A stretch of 64,000 nucleotides of DNA from Pleurotus djamor (GCA_029747585.1 JAPEVF010000111.1:43549-107548), one strand, 5' to 3'. Counted from the first letter of the stretch, positions 24,251-35,990 are shown. Notes: generated by a model not told the origin, from the letters alone. Program-made: numbers and translations.

Positions 24251-24823
24251 TCATTTTTTACTCTTCCCATACCATATGGTACACGGTGATCGTTATTTTT
24301 GATTCCCCTACGCGTCTACTAACTTTCTCAAGTATAACCACCCAGGTCTTCGCGAATCGTCTGGCTCCATGAAACATCACGCTTGTTTTGTGAGTTGCAA
24401 GACGGTTGTCAACCAGTACCAAAACGGTGCAGGTACCAACGTGGCTAGTCGGTACCAAAGTTAGCCTTATCCAATATGGTCGGCATTCCTATTCTCATAA
24501 CGATTGTACTCTTGCCGGACCGACGCTCATTGGGGAGCTCTTCGGGATATTTGAAGAACTGCGGGGTTACTTGTCGACCCGTTCACACCGTTTTCCATTC
24601 ACAACCAAGCAACTCCAATGGACCAACTGAAGAAGCGAGATCAGTTGACTAGTCTCTCTGTTCTCGAGCTAGCGATGCAGACCACCAAGCCAACACACTA
24701 AAACCTGGGCTCCCTCCCAACGGCTTCATAACAAACATTCTCCCGGCCAGGTTGCTCCGTGCCAGCACCCTTTTGGTAGCTGTTTGCTGCGCTCCCCGTC
24801 GTCCGTCGCCACGATTCAAGGAT
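24251..24823. other. Intergenic between tRNA and MFS gene
   Basis: Contains the Pol III terminator and presumably the promoter of the following MFS gene. No coding exon was recognised. Confidence 0.5.
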
Positions 24824-27800
24824 ATGAAGGGAGATGGTCCTGACGGCGGATCTGACGAGTCGTTAGCCCTCCATCTACCTGGCAGGGACTCAACAGGTGG
24901 AGTATCCTCTGCCGAACTCGTCGTTGAGAGCTCTTCCTCCTCTGGTATTCCCCCCTCTCTCCAGAGGAGAACATCGAAGGGTACCACCTCCTCGATCTCC
25001 GAGGACGACTTCCACTCTTTTCCCCCAAGCTCGTCAAGTCGAAGCTCTACAGCGTCGACCGTCCTTCCTCACGACCCCAGGCTACAGGACCACCGTCACG
25101 CTTTGTTCAACTCTGACGAGAATATCACTGTGGTCATTCGAGGAGACCACTTTTCGCAGCGATCTATATCGCCCGACTCGGTCCGAGACGACGCCTCTAC
25201 GATTCCCGACCGCGAGGTTCCAGGACCCATTCCTCTCTCCCAGGAAGCTCGAAGTCAACCTGTGTTGATGATGCCCAGACCCTCGTACCCTCATCCCAAT
25301 GTCAATCAACTGACCCAGTCTCTCCTTACGCCTTCACCTCCAAGCACTTCCTCTGATGAAACGCCTGAAAAGACCCCAAGATCCTCGATTTATGTCATCC
25401 CGGGGGAGGCCATCACATCAGATGATATCTCTCCTTCCTCGCGGCATCCCATCTCTCGGCCATTCAGTGCCAGTCCCCAGCCATACGCCTCAGTACCGCA
25501 AAGCCAAATATCAGCCACTCATAACTCCGAGGAGGAAACTCTGAGAGCCTCCCCAGGGCAGAGTGAAGCTGGCGGAGACGTCGTCCCCGAATTGATTGAT
25601 CTGTACACCGACAGGGGTGTAGGAGTACCTCCTTTACGACGAAAATCACCCATTACACGATCGCAGCTCACCTCCACCGCACTTCCACCGTCGAAGGAGA
25701 TCCCCGAATACGATGCGAGCAACCCGCCGTCAAGTTCGCCAGGCGTGATATACAGTAGTGATCCTTGGTTTTCGGACGACATCATCTACGACCGCGATGA
25801 AGAGCTTGCTGTAATACGCATTCTGGACACTCGCATTCTACCTTTCATCCTCCTATGTCTATTCGTCCTCAGTATGGACAGGACAAATCACTCCAACGCA
25901 ATATCAGATAACCTGCCTGAGGACTTGGGATTTGACATCAATACGGTTAACGTTGGCGGTGCGATACATTCGACTTTCTTTTTTGTGTTTTGCTTGGTTG
26001 GGGCAGTGGTATCTAAGGCGCTGGGACCTGCAAGATGTTCGTGCTTTCTCTCATCTCCCTGCTAGTTTACACTGAATTCATTCAGTTATCCCGATCTTGA
26101 CCTTTAGCTGGGGAGTCATAACAATCGTTCATGCCTTCATTAGGAATAGGGTTGACTATCTCGTTGGTAAGCTCTTGCATCTCATCACCCACAATTCACT
26201 TCTAAAGTATTTTGTCGCAGTTCGCTCTTGTAAGCCCCTTTCGAACCCTCTGCGTCGCCAGATAGCGTACCAATGGACTTCCTAGGGATCGCCATAACAG
26301 AAGCTGGCGTCATCCCCGCTATTCTCGTGTATTTCGGCCGCTTCTATAAAGGTAACGAGTTTGCCACACGCTTAGCCTACCTTTGGAGTGCTCAGGTATG
26401 CCTAGCTTTCTTCTAGTTCACTCTCATCCCTTCCATTCATGTCCCCGATTTTCCGAACACTTAATCGCTACATTCGTTCGCTGACAAGTTTAGATGATAG
26501 GCAGTGCCGTCAGTGGACTGTCGGCAAGTGGACTTCTCCAGCTCCGCGGGTTTTTCAAACTGGAAGGATGGAGATGGTTATTTCTCGTTGACGGGATCAT
26601 TACACTCGTGTTGGCTATCTTCATTTGGTACGCCCATATGTCTTGTCTGTTGTACCATTTTCAGACCTAACGCCGTACGAATGAGTAGGTTCTATCTTCC
26701 CCGTCACGTCGCTCATACAGCTGGTGGTCTAAGAGGGAAGAAGCCCTGGTTCACAGAGCGTCAAGTTCAAATCAGTGTAACTAGAGTTGTAAGAGACGAT
26801 ATCGCTAAACGCAGGCTTGAGTACGTCATTTTTCCCCTTCAGACCCTACCCAACCGTGTCACTGAGAGACGACCTAATTTGTAGCAAACCTGTTACTTGG
26901 TCCGATGTCGCTGATACTTTCTCCGATCCCAAAATCTGGATTCACGTACTCAACACGACAATTGGCCTTACGCCCATGACACCCCTACATACATGTAAGT
27001 CTACTCACGACGCATTCGCAGCCTGCTCAGACAAACGTTTAGATTTCCCCTTGACGATCAAGAACTTTAACTTCAACGTGGTGAGTGGCAACCACCTTAT
27101 CATCGAACCGTCGGCTAAAGCTTAAATTCGCACTAGTTTGCCGCGAACGCCCTCACGGCTCCGCCACATTTTATACAAGCTATCTCAACAATACTCCTCA
27201 TACGGCATTCGGATAAAACGCGGGAACGTGGGTTTCACGGTGCATTGGGAAGTACGCTGCCCTCTCGTTCTTCTGCTGTTGATCATGTGTTAATATCGAT
27301 GTTATGTCACAGCTGGCTGGCAACTCCTAGGATGGCTCCTCCTCTTGTTCTTGCCATCATCTACCCATAGAGTTGTAAAGTGCGTTAATCCGACGAAGGT
27401 GCTTTAGCTAGTCAAGGTGCTAAATTCCCGTCAAAGGTATTTCGCTGCCGTTGTAGTCGCTTCATATCCCGCAGTTCATCCACTCAATGTCGCCTGGATG
27501 GCTGAAAACTCTGGGTGCGGAATATGTTGTTTCCATCTCTATCTCAAAGCCATCTGACACTTTCCCAGATCGATAGGGAAGCGGACGATAGCTACTGGAT
27601 TGATGAGCGGGTTCTCTGCAATCCATGGAAGTACGTGTAAAGTCCTCTCCACACCTTTCGCCTCCCCCTCATCGTCAATTGCACCTAGCATGGGGCTCAC
27701 AAATATACCGAGCCGACGATCTCCCCAGTAAGTCTCCTTCCCCACACAGATCTTGCTCGTTCGTCGCTCATTGTAACTCAGACTTTCGACGGGGAAACGC

Positions 27801-27984
27801 AATAAATCTCGCCTTCGCTTCGACAGCAACTTGTCTTTGGTTTGCTCAAAAGTACTACTATAGATCTCTCAACCGACGGTACGCAAATAAATACGCTAGA
27901 CTATCACCCGAGGGACGGAGACAGGAAGAAGCGCTACAAGCCTCTCGCGGAAACTCTAGTGTTTTGTTTAGGTTCGTTACTTAG
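24824..27984 (+). CDS. MFS transporter (ACS/Dal5-like) with ~330-residue disordered N terminus
   Basis: The membrane part belongs to the anion:cation symporter group: VIRILDTRILPFILLCLFVLSMDRTNHSNA (helix 1), ISDNLPEDLGFDINTVNVGGA, ITEAGVIPAILVYFGRFYKG, SASGLLQLRGFFKLEGWRWLFLVDGI, FYLPRHVAHTA, PKIWIHVLN, and a C terminus with NLAFASTATCLWFAQKYYYRSLNRRYANK. At least seven introns interrupt it. Unusually, about 330 residues precede the first helix. They are rich in Ser, Pro and Thr, with acidic patches, and lack any domain I recognise. Family members usually have 40-80 residues there. The extension is in one open frame with helix 1, so it is not a separate gene unless an internal start is used. 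The start at 24824 (MKGDGPDGG) is the first ATG of the frame. The substrate is unknown. Confidence 0.82.
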
Positions 27985-28117
27985 TGTCATTACTTAAATA
28001 TAGTATTCAAAGGGAGAATTCTTTGCTCGAGCTTGGGGCGCCGCGCATTCGAAAGCGGAAGGAATAATGATGGGGATAAATTTACATCTAGGTCCGGCAA
28101 AGTAGATGGCCGGCGCA

Positions 28118-29561
28118 TCAATTGATCAGAGCCTCCTTGGTCGAATCCCTAACCCCTTTCAAGAACTTGACTAGTTCCGTACCACCAGTCCCCTTCAAGG
28201 GAGCCGGTCCCAGGTATTCCGTCGCCGTGGCCTGTTCAGCAGATGATGAGGCCGTCGTGGAAGCATGTCGTGAAGGTCCCACAATGAACAGCGTCACGAT
28301 AACCATGTGCGCATCTCTGAACTCCTTTAATGCAGTAACCGCAGAGTTGTAAGCTTCTAAGAGCGCTGGGTTCTCAGCTGACAATACCATATCCCGCAGT
28401 GGTCGGGGATTGGCCATGAGGTGGTTGAGGAAAGCGCGATGGTGACGCGCCATGTACAGTTGCATCCGATCGAGGAAGGACGGTGCATCTGTGCTAGACC
28501 CGGAATTCGCATCGGCATGAGAGAATTTGTCGACTCCCAGGAAAATATCGAGGGCATGAATCAACGGGCTCTGTCCAGCACTGGGACCTGACAGCTCGGT
28601 GGGTTCCTTTAATGAAGGATCCTTCTCTATTCCTTCAAAGATCCACTTCCGCGAACCGGAGTTCAGGCCTCTCAGCCAAGGTCGGACTTCATGATAGAAG
28701 ACTTCTGGACGACATCCGTCCCTGACAACCAGGAGGAGCTCTTTGAGGTCTTTGATCACGATAGCAAGGCGAACAAGGAAGGTGGTAATACGCTGCATGG
28801 CGATAGAATCCCCGACGAAAGCTTCATCCATAGTGGCTCGCATCAGCTCTAGAGCTTCGACGCCACGAAGTTCGATACGCGCAGACGCTAAGTAGAACTC
28901 TTGCTCGTCCTCGGTGGCCGTGAAAAGTATGGGGCAACGCAGGTTGTCGAGTCGTGGGATTTCATAGTCCGGCTGAGGCTCTTTGAGATCCCAATTGTAG
29001 AACGTATTGTCTGCGTAGGTGAGAACCGGCGGAAGTTGAAGTTGGGCACAGATTTGTAGCAATGGAAGGGTGATGGAAGGTGGTATATGGACGTCCTCAT
29101 CTGGCGGAGAGGTATGGATATAATAGTGCATGATCCAGGCGAGCACAAGGTGACCTCGGCGAAGTTGTATTTCAGACTTGAATAACTCCTTTGCAGGGAG
29201 GATGGGAAGCTGAAAAGTGTATCAATGTCATTGAACGGGACTTGAGGAAGAAGGGATCTTTACTTACTTGTCGAACTCGCTCCCTCCAAGCTCCCGACGC
29301 GGCCACATGGACCTCAGTGATGCCGATTTTATCGCCCAATACGAGCTTTTCACTCATGGCCGCATCCAGTACCGCTTCCAACTGCTCCCATTCTCCAGGA
29401 AGTCGCCTCAGAGGGACCTGTGGGGGCATAAATCCAGTTCTATTGTCGACATCGAAATCGTGGGCCGCCAGCGTAGACGTATCAACCACTCCAGGCATTG
29501 GTCCAGAAATGGCATCTGGTCGTCCGATCGAAAGGAAGTGTTGGGGAGAAAGGGACGCCAT
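28118..29561 (-). CDS. Indoleamine 2,3-dioxygenase family protein, copy 2
   Basis: Same family and predicted reaction as the gene at 19589 (tryptophan to N-formylkynurenine, heme-dependent). The start MASLSPQHFLSIGRPD precedes the shared TGFMPPQ block. The first exon ends at WRERVRQ and an intron at about 29215-29275 leads to LPILPAKELFKSEIQLRRGHLVLAWIM. The core shows SITLPLLQICAQLQLPPVLTYADNTFYNW, LSGPSAGQSPLIHALDIF, the heme-ligand block ARHHRAFLNHL, and a C terminus LKGTGGTELVKFLKGVRDSTKEA. All conserved blocks are intact, with no ambiguous bases. It points toward the MFS gene (tail to tail, 133 bases). Together with copy 1 it forms an inverted pair 7 kb apart. Confidence 0.9.
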
Positions 29562-30235
29562 GACTGCTCGCGCTACGTTATGAGTGATCAGAGGCGATGA
29601 AACGCTGGAGGGAAACATATGTTTGCTCACAAAGATGGGTGGATGATGATGGAAGGAAATCAAGTGCACATAGGTCATTCACGGGGAATTACGATTTATA
29701 CCAGCCGGGCCAAAAGTCCGTAAGAATTGACAATTCGACCAGTGGCACGAGCAGCCAAGTCTATCGGGCTAGAACCAGGCAGGAATGATGCCTTGCTGAG
29801 TCAATCTACCTGGAAGCACACAAGTTCCGTTACATCCCGGTGAACTCTGTGGAATCATGCAGGCGGAGGTACATCTGATGTCAGCATTTCGCGACAAAAA
29901 CCTTGGCCGACACAGCTCAAAGCAGAAGCAGACACAGACGATCTAATCAATCAATCTCACCCCTATTTGCCTCCTATCATTAATTGTGCGGCTTTTATCC
30001 AGGCTTGAGCTCGCCCCATGAGCCATGCGGCCGCCTTGATAGCTCTCTGAGCTCGCATACGATGAGCATGAGCTCTAATCCTTCTTAAAGCTCAGAAAGC
30101 TTCCCGTATGGCTGACTCTTCAACGTTCAACCTTCAAGCTTCAAGTCACTTGACCCCTGTCAAACTAGGGTGCCACGGTCACGGGGTACGACGGTGTCCG
30201 TGTAGCCGTAGCCTGGTAAACGCAAACGTGTAGTA
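29562..30235. other. Intergenic, no gene recognised
   Basis: Upstream region of the second dioxygenase gene, then a stretch with repeated GAGCTC/AGCTC strings around 30005-30100 and the first copy of a 17-base direct repeat (30173-30189) that also occurs at 30542-30558. Confidence 0.5.
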
Positions 30236-30602
30236 TTCAGTAAGTCCGCATGGATTGCGATTGAAGGCGAGGTCGCAACTGAATACTCTCAACGAACTGC
30301 TGAAAATTAGGATAGAGTTGAATGCTGGATAGCTTCCGAGGTTGGAAAGGTGAGCGCGACCGTGTAGGCCTTGTATCTACCTCTGTCTTGTTCAACTTTT
30401 AGTGCAGCTTCTAGGACCAACTGCAGCAATTACAATCCAGAATCGATGTACTCTCAAATGCACAAGTGCCTACTTCGGGTAAGAAGCGGCCTCTTGTGGG
30501 AGGAACGGACAAGGATAGGAAACGCGTCAGGGTCGTGCCAACCACGGTCACGGGGTACACATATACCTCTTCGGACTCGGAGCTTTTCTAAAAGTCCTTA
30601 TT
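30236..30602 (+). pseudogene. Relic of a DUF7918 gene (first and last exons only)
   Basis: The 5' part matches the first exon of the next gene almost codon for codon (AWIAIEGEVATEYSQRT) but then carries an in-frame stop before RVECWIASEVGK and its GT donor. It then passes directly into sequence like the last intron of the family (GTAGGCCTTG...), followed by a last exon starting DQLQQLQSRIDVL. All middle exons are missing, so the deletion seems to run from the first intron to the last intron. The last exon ends differently (SSDSELF) and has lost the VIDLT tail of its relatives. It is flanked or overlapped by 17-base direct repeats. Confidence 0.65.
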
Positions 30603-30724
30603 CAATTCGACCGTTTCACTGAATACTACGCACCCGACCAGGCTAGCAGACGACAAACCCCACGACGCGTCAAAAGTCTTGTGTCCGACATCTGCCACCC
30701 TCTCCCGAAACGCGAGTTGACGAC

Positions 30725-31922
30725 ATGCCCGAATATAAAGGGTGCTCTGCATGGATTACAATTGAAGGCGAGGTGGCGACAGAATACGCTCAACAAACTT
30801 TCGAAGAGGAGGATCAAGTTGAATGTTGGATAGCTTCTGACGCTGGAAAGGTGAGTCAAGTGTCCAGATGTGTAATTGACGGCGACTTTGACGCGTCCCC
30901 AGCATTTTTCAGTTCACTTTGACGGCTCGGGCGAGCACTTCGGAGCAACTGCACGGCAAGCTAAGATCTTTGTCGATGGTATTGGTGTTGGCGCGCTTCC
31001 TGCAGACAAACCACATTCCATTTGCTCTGTCTCAATTTCTGCAAGTGAACGAAGGAAGCTGGCGTTTTCAGCTCTTACGTTAACAGGTGCTATATTCGAT
31101 TTCTCTAGTTCAAGCCTTCTTACGCGACGTAAGCAGACGACGACAACTACCAGGACGTGGCGCTAAGTGGTTCATTTGGAACCATCTCCGTGGAGATCTG
31201 GAGCGTCGAGCGGATTTCTTGCTCTAGAAAGCCACGCAAATACACATCTCCTGCTTTTAGCCAGGTGGTTCATGAGACTTCAAAGAAAGCCGGTAACCAC
31301 TGCATCGCGTTCGCCATTCAGATGGGATTTCTTCGTGATTTCGAATGGCTCGCTAACATTGTGCGTCACCAGGCTTGGTGGGGTAGAACGCTATACCCTT
31401 TCAAAGAGGTCACTGACCCGAAGGAATATATATCTGGACAAACTGTTGACATTCTCATTCAGCTATAGACCTTTAGGTGATGTACATTGAACTCTCCGCT
31501 GCAATTTGTCCACCACTGACTCTTCCTTTTGGTTCAACCCAGCCCTCTTACAAGCAAATGGGATCGCTCCTCGGCCTCGTCCAGTAGATGCTCCAGAAAC
31601 CCCTCCGCAGAGCCCCAATACGATTACTGATAGCCCTCCCCCGCCCAGCATCATCGACGAAGAAGCTTTAAGCGAACTCAATCGTCTTCGTGTAGGTTTT
31701 GCATCCCCACTTCTCTTCGGTCTCCGGCTGAATGTAAGCTTCTAGGAACAAATGCAACAAGTGCGGTCCAGAATGGATGCGCTTTCAAGTACACGAGAAG
31801 CTGGCCCTCGGAAGAAGCGACCTCTTTCTGAAGCAAAGGATAGGGATCTGAAGCGTATCAAAACGGAGATGGCGGCCTTCAACCCACACATGGAGGAAGT
31901 GATCGACCTCACCGGTAACTAG
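30725..31922 (+). CDS. DUF7918 family protein, tandem copy B
   Basis: Nuclear-looking family of unknown function that is widespread and multi-copy in mushroom-forming fungi. MPEYKGCSAWITIEGEVATEYA opens exon 1, which ends at DAGK (donor GTGAGT). Exon 2 starts HFSVHFDGSGEHF and carries the beta-sandwich-like core KIFVDGIGVG and FSALTLT. Exon 3 begins DDDNYQDVALSGSFGTISVEIWSV and contains VVHETSKKAGNHC. A further exon holds FSFSYRPLG. A linker ALLQANGIAPRPRP leads to the last exon, whose tail has KRIKTE followed by EEVIDLTGN. The tail combines a basic nuclear-localisation stretch, a psi-K-x-E sumoylation consensus (IKTE) and a SUMO-interacting-type VIDLT. It shares intron positions with copies C and D. 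Confidence 0.75.
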
Positions 31923-32166
31923 TAGTAACTCTGGGTGAAGTATGACCCTGTCATTTGGATTGTACTTAGCCTGCAGTACTAGCTAGGTTCACTATTACTA
32001 TAATCAGTATTAGTATAATCTCCTCGCCTCCTGCAAATCACGTGATCGTTCACCACAGCCGAAATTTAATTACGCGCCAATTCTCCCTTTCACCCTCCCA
32101 TCACGCCAGACAATATCACTCGACAGTTCTGCCCCCTCAGTCCCCCACAAAGACTCGTAATCTCTT

Positions 32167-33330
32167 ATGCTTGAATACAAGGGCTGCTCTGCTTGGGTTA
32201 CCATCGACAACGAAGTCACGACGGAGTATGCTACGCGAATCCTTGAAGAGACGAACAAAGTCGAATGTTGGATAGCTTCGGAAGTTGGTAAAGTAAGCTC
32301 ACTATCTGTGACTCATATGAGCGCCCTTCTAAGAATCATCACCTTTTTCGAGTCCTTTCAAATTCACTTTCGCTCTGCACAATCAGCCAGTCCCCCCTCA
32401 AACCTCGACAATCATCGCTTGTCCGCTAAAGTTTTCCTGGATGGTGTTCTAGCTGGCTCGTGCTTCGTTCATAAATCTAGCTCTCTGGGCTCGGTTTATG
32501 TATCTACCACAGAAGAAAGAGACATGGTTTTCTCACTCCTCAATCTTACCGGTACCATGCATCTCTTAAACAAGTCATGACTGCATCTCAACGTTGTTCA
32601 CGCCAGATGATGATGATCAACGAGATAACTCCACGAACGCGTCGTATGGGGAAATCCGTGTCGAAATTTGGGAAGTTACAGCTTCGGGTCAAACCACCAC
32701 CCCCAAGATCCCTTTAATGGCCAGTCCGACCGTCCATGAAGCTGCAAAGAAAGCTGGCGTTCACTGCGTAGGGTTCGGGATCCCCCGTCAAAGTATCTTC
32801 GTAGCCCTTTCTGATACTTGAGTTATAGTCTCGGTGGACAATTGAAGAAAGCTCCCACGTCTTGTTACTTGGTCAAGTACACCAAGCTTCTAACGACGTT
32901 CACTTTCTACTATAAGCCCCTTGGTCTGTTCCCTAATTTCCTCAGAGTGACACCGTCCATCTGACTAGGGACAATCAGATGTCCTGCAAGCTCACGAAAT
33001 TGCACCCCGTCCTCCTCCCAAATCCCCCAGTCCCGCCACATCGCCTTCGAGGTGCTCCCCACCGTTGGAAGCTGATGAATCCCACGAAGAATTTCAACGT
33101 CTCCAGGTGTGTTTCTCACATGCGTCCCTTGCTGGCGGCCGTCTTACCATGGCAATTCGTAATAGACACAAATGCAAGAAATTCAAGCTCGTATGAATGC
33201 CATATCGAAGGGCAAACGCCCTGCTATCAAGACGGAAGATGGCCCGTCTGCGAAGCGAATCAAAAGGGAGCCTATCGTCGTCCCTAATTTGCTTCCAGGA
33301 GAAGTCATTGACCTCACTTTGGACGATTGA
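32167..33330 (+). CDS. DUF7918 family protein, tandem copy C
   Basis: Same family as copy B. Exon 1: MLEYKGCSAWVTIDNEVTTEYA to WIASEVGK (donor GTAAGC). Exon 2 includes FQIHFRSAQSASPPSNLDNH, AKVFLDGVLAGSCFVH and FSLLNLTG. Exon 3 starts at DDDDQRDNSTNASYGEIRVEIWEV and has HEAAKKAGVHCVGFG. The next exon gives LVKYTKLLTTFTFYYKPLG. The last exon holds QARMNAISKGKRP, then KRIKREP and GEVIDLTLDD. Start 32167 is the first ATG in frame with the family N terminus. Function unknown; the tail motifs suggest a SUMO-linked nuclear role (inference). Confidence 0.75.
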
Positions 33331-33831
33331 TGTATATATGTCCACCATCTGGATTACAAGTATCTGTATCTACATTCATTGTATCTTAAATGTACGAAGC
33401 GTACATGGACTTTCTCTTCCTGTATCTTCTTTGCCAGCCCCGTCTACTTGTATGGTTCCTCGTACCCATACTCCCATCTAATCACCTATCTACGTATAAA
33501 CTTGAAAACCACGTCTCACCTTTTTGTTCTGCGTTCACCATTCTGTCTCTCCAAAGGGGCTCTCCTGGAAACCGTTTGAGGAAGGGACCTGTTTGTGCTT
33601 ATACCCAACAGTCCCTACAGCCACTAAGCTCTCAGATCTCATGAGTCGCCTCCTCATAGCTTTCGCGGACTGAGTCACCTGACCGCCAATTACCAACCCC
33701 TGGGGCCTGCGGCGTTGCCACTGATGCCAGCCCCGCGTCTTTCTTCCTTTCATCTTTCTACTACGGAAGGCTCCCCACAGAATCGCATTACTACCGTGTC
33801 CTACAGACCTACAGGTCTCTTACGCGCGATA

Positions 33832-34999
33832 ATGCCTGAATACAAGGCCTGTTCTGTGTGGATCAGCATTGACGACGCCGTCGCGAATGAGTATGCAACC
33901 AGGACCCTCGAGGAAACGAACAAAGTCGAATGTTGGGTAGCCTCAGAGGTTGGAAAAGTAGGCCTTCTAGCGTTCTTCCTTTCCCGTCTGAGTACTTCAC
34001 CTCATGCTACGAACCCAAGGCCTTTAGGATTCACTTCAAATCCACACAAGTAAACGGACGTTCCTCAATTAGTTTGGCAGCCAAAGTTTTCTTGGATGGN
34101 CGTTTTCGCTGGCATGCGCTTACTCGATGGTTTCTTGAGCACGATCCATGTCTCTGCCACGGAAGTCAGGGATATTGTCTTCTCTCCTCTCACTCTCACA
34201 GGTACTTTGTCTCATGTTATCCTATCAAGGAGCATTGCCTCTGAGTGCCCTTCGCATTAGACAACGATGAACACAGGGATAATCCGGTGAATGGATCGTA
34301 TGGGGAAATCCGCGTCGAGATCTGGGAAGTAGTCGATTCAGGAACGACCACGGCCCCTCCAATCCCTATCATGCCCAGCCAGACTGTTCATGAGACTTCG
34401 AAGAAAGCTGGTGTCCACTGCATAGGGTTAGTGTTGCCTATTTGGAGTATAAGTCCTTCGTAATCGGGCTAAATGTTTGAGCGTAGGCTCGGTCAGCCGA
34501 GGAAGAGTCAAGCCATATGCCGGCTGGTTGATATGCAAAGGCGTGTTACAATGTTCACTTTCTACTATAAGCCCCTCGGTGCGTTTCGTTATTTCTTGAA
34601 AGTGACTACTCTATTAAGTGACTGGGGACATTCAGCTGTCTTACAGGCCCACGAAATAGCACCTCGTCCTCCTCCCAGATCCCCCAGTCCCCTTCTTGAT
34701 CCATCGCCGCCGCGATGCTCCCCGCCTTTAAACGACGAGGGAGAGTCCAATAACGAATACAATCGCCTTCAGGTATCTTACTCATATGCATCATCATCCT
34801 GGATGTGTCGTCTTACTAGAGCAATATGTGACAGGCACAAGTGCAAGAACTTCAAGCTCGTATGGACGCCATATCGAAGGGGAAACGCCCTGCTCCCAAC
34901 GCCGAGGCCGGTCCATCTGCGAAGCGGGTGAAAAGGGAACCCATCGTCGTCCCTGTATCTCTTCGAGGAGAAGTCATCGACCTTACCATGGACGATTGA
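33832..34999 (+). CDS. DUF7918 family protein, tandem copy D
   Basis: Third intact-looking member. MPEYKACSVWISIDDAVANEYA to WVASEVGK (donor GTAGGC) is exon 1. Exon 2 runs through FRIHFKSTQVNGRSS and AKVFLDG. The N at 34100 shifts the frame here; without that base the frame continues VFAGMRLLDGF...HVSATEVRDIVFSPLTLT, collinear with copy C. Exon 3 begins at DNDEHRDNPVNGSYGEIRVEIWEV and has HETSKKAGVHCIG. Then FTFYYKPLG and a proline-rich linker follow. The last exon ends KRVKREPIVVPVSLRG-EVIDLTMDD. Closest to copy C along its whole length, so C and D are the younger duplication (inference by eye). Confidence 0.75.
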
Positions 35000-35294
35000 C
35001 GCGTCATTTTCTTTCACTTGAACCCCATGCATCTATATCTATATCAGCCTCCCATTTGTTGTATCTTGAAAGCTTGCCTGACGCTTCCTCTTCTTCCCTT
35101 TTGTAGCTCTTGTTCTCTACTTGTATTTCGAACACCGTACTCTACTTAGCTTGTATATCGCGTCGGCCAAGACTTGGGCACTAAACGAAGAACGACCAAG
35201 GTACTCGGTTTCTCAAAGAGGAGCGCTCCTGTCATCGTTAACCCACCTAATCGACAACCCCTGATCTGCCCTTCCCAGCTCCCAACCACCAACC

Positions 35295-35990
35295 ATGCAA
35301 TCCTCCGGCCCATCCTTCGCCAGTCTCGCCTCAACACAGTACTCCACGTCGTCTTCGAACCCATTTTCCTCCACACTCGGCTCATCAGACAGCCTCCACG
35401 GCCGCTTAGGAAACCAAGGCCCCGATCCAAACTCTACAGAAACATTCAAGGAAAACCTCCAGCTCATCTATCAACATTTCCAGCAATTACGCGTGTTGTC
35501 TAGGAAAGTGCAGATGAATACGTACGTATTGTGTTTATTGATCGCTAGGTTCACTCAAGTCGTCGTAGAGGATGGCTGCTGAAGTGATGGTGATTGGTTT
35601 GCAGGCGCGATGCGTATAGTCGACAGATCTCACCGTATCAAGCTGAAGGTACGTCTACATTACTTATCTCTTGATTTTCTCTGTGGTTGATCATCTCACT
35701 TCGACGGAATAGCCGACCTCGCGACGCTAAGACATTTCATGCAAAACCTGATCGACCTACTGCGTCAATCCGGCGTCGGAGCCCTCCCTTTCCTAGCCGC
35801 GGACTCAGCAGCACCGCAGACCGAAGACGAGCTCATACATTCCACGACGGCCTCAGTCAAAGTACTCTTCGAGCAACTGAAGCGGAAGCAAGAGAATGCT
35901 GGGAATGTAGCGGGGTTGTTGAGTTTGCCTGCATCGGCGCAGATGGGTATGATGTCTAATGAGGTGGCGGGTTCTACGGTTCCTCGGTAG
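35295..35990 (+). CDS. Small helical protein of unknown identity
   Basis: MQSSGPSFASLASTQYSTSS opens a Ser-rich disordered start, followed by a helix-forming part: FKENLQLIYQHFQQLRVLSRKVQMNT, joined after an intron to RDAYSRQISPYQAE, and after a second intron to ADLATLRHFMQNLIDLLRQSGVGALPF. The C-terminal helix VLFEQLKRKQENAGNVAGLLSLPA precedes the stop at 35990. About 170 residues. The pattern of two amphipathic helices would suit a small subunit of a nuclear complex such as Mediator, but I cannot identify it with confidence. Confidence 0.6.

Noticed and set aside
29191..29600. Two plus-strand frames of 110-130 codons
   Set aside because: They lie antisense to the first exon of dioxygenase copy 2, which has family evidence.
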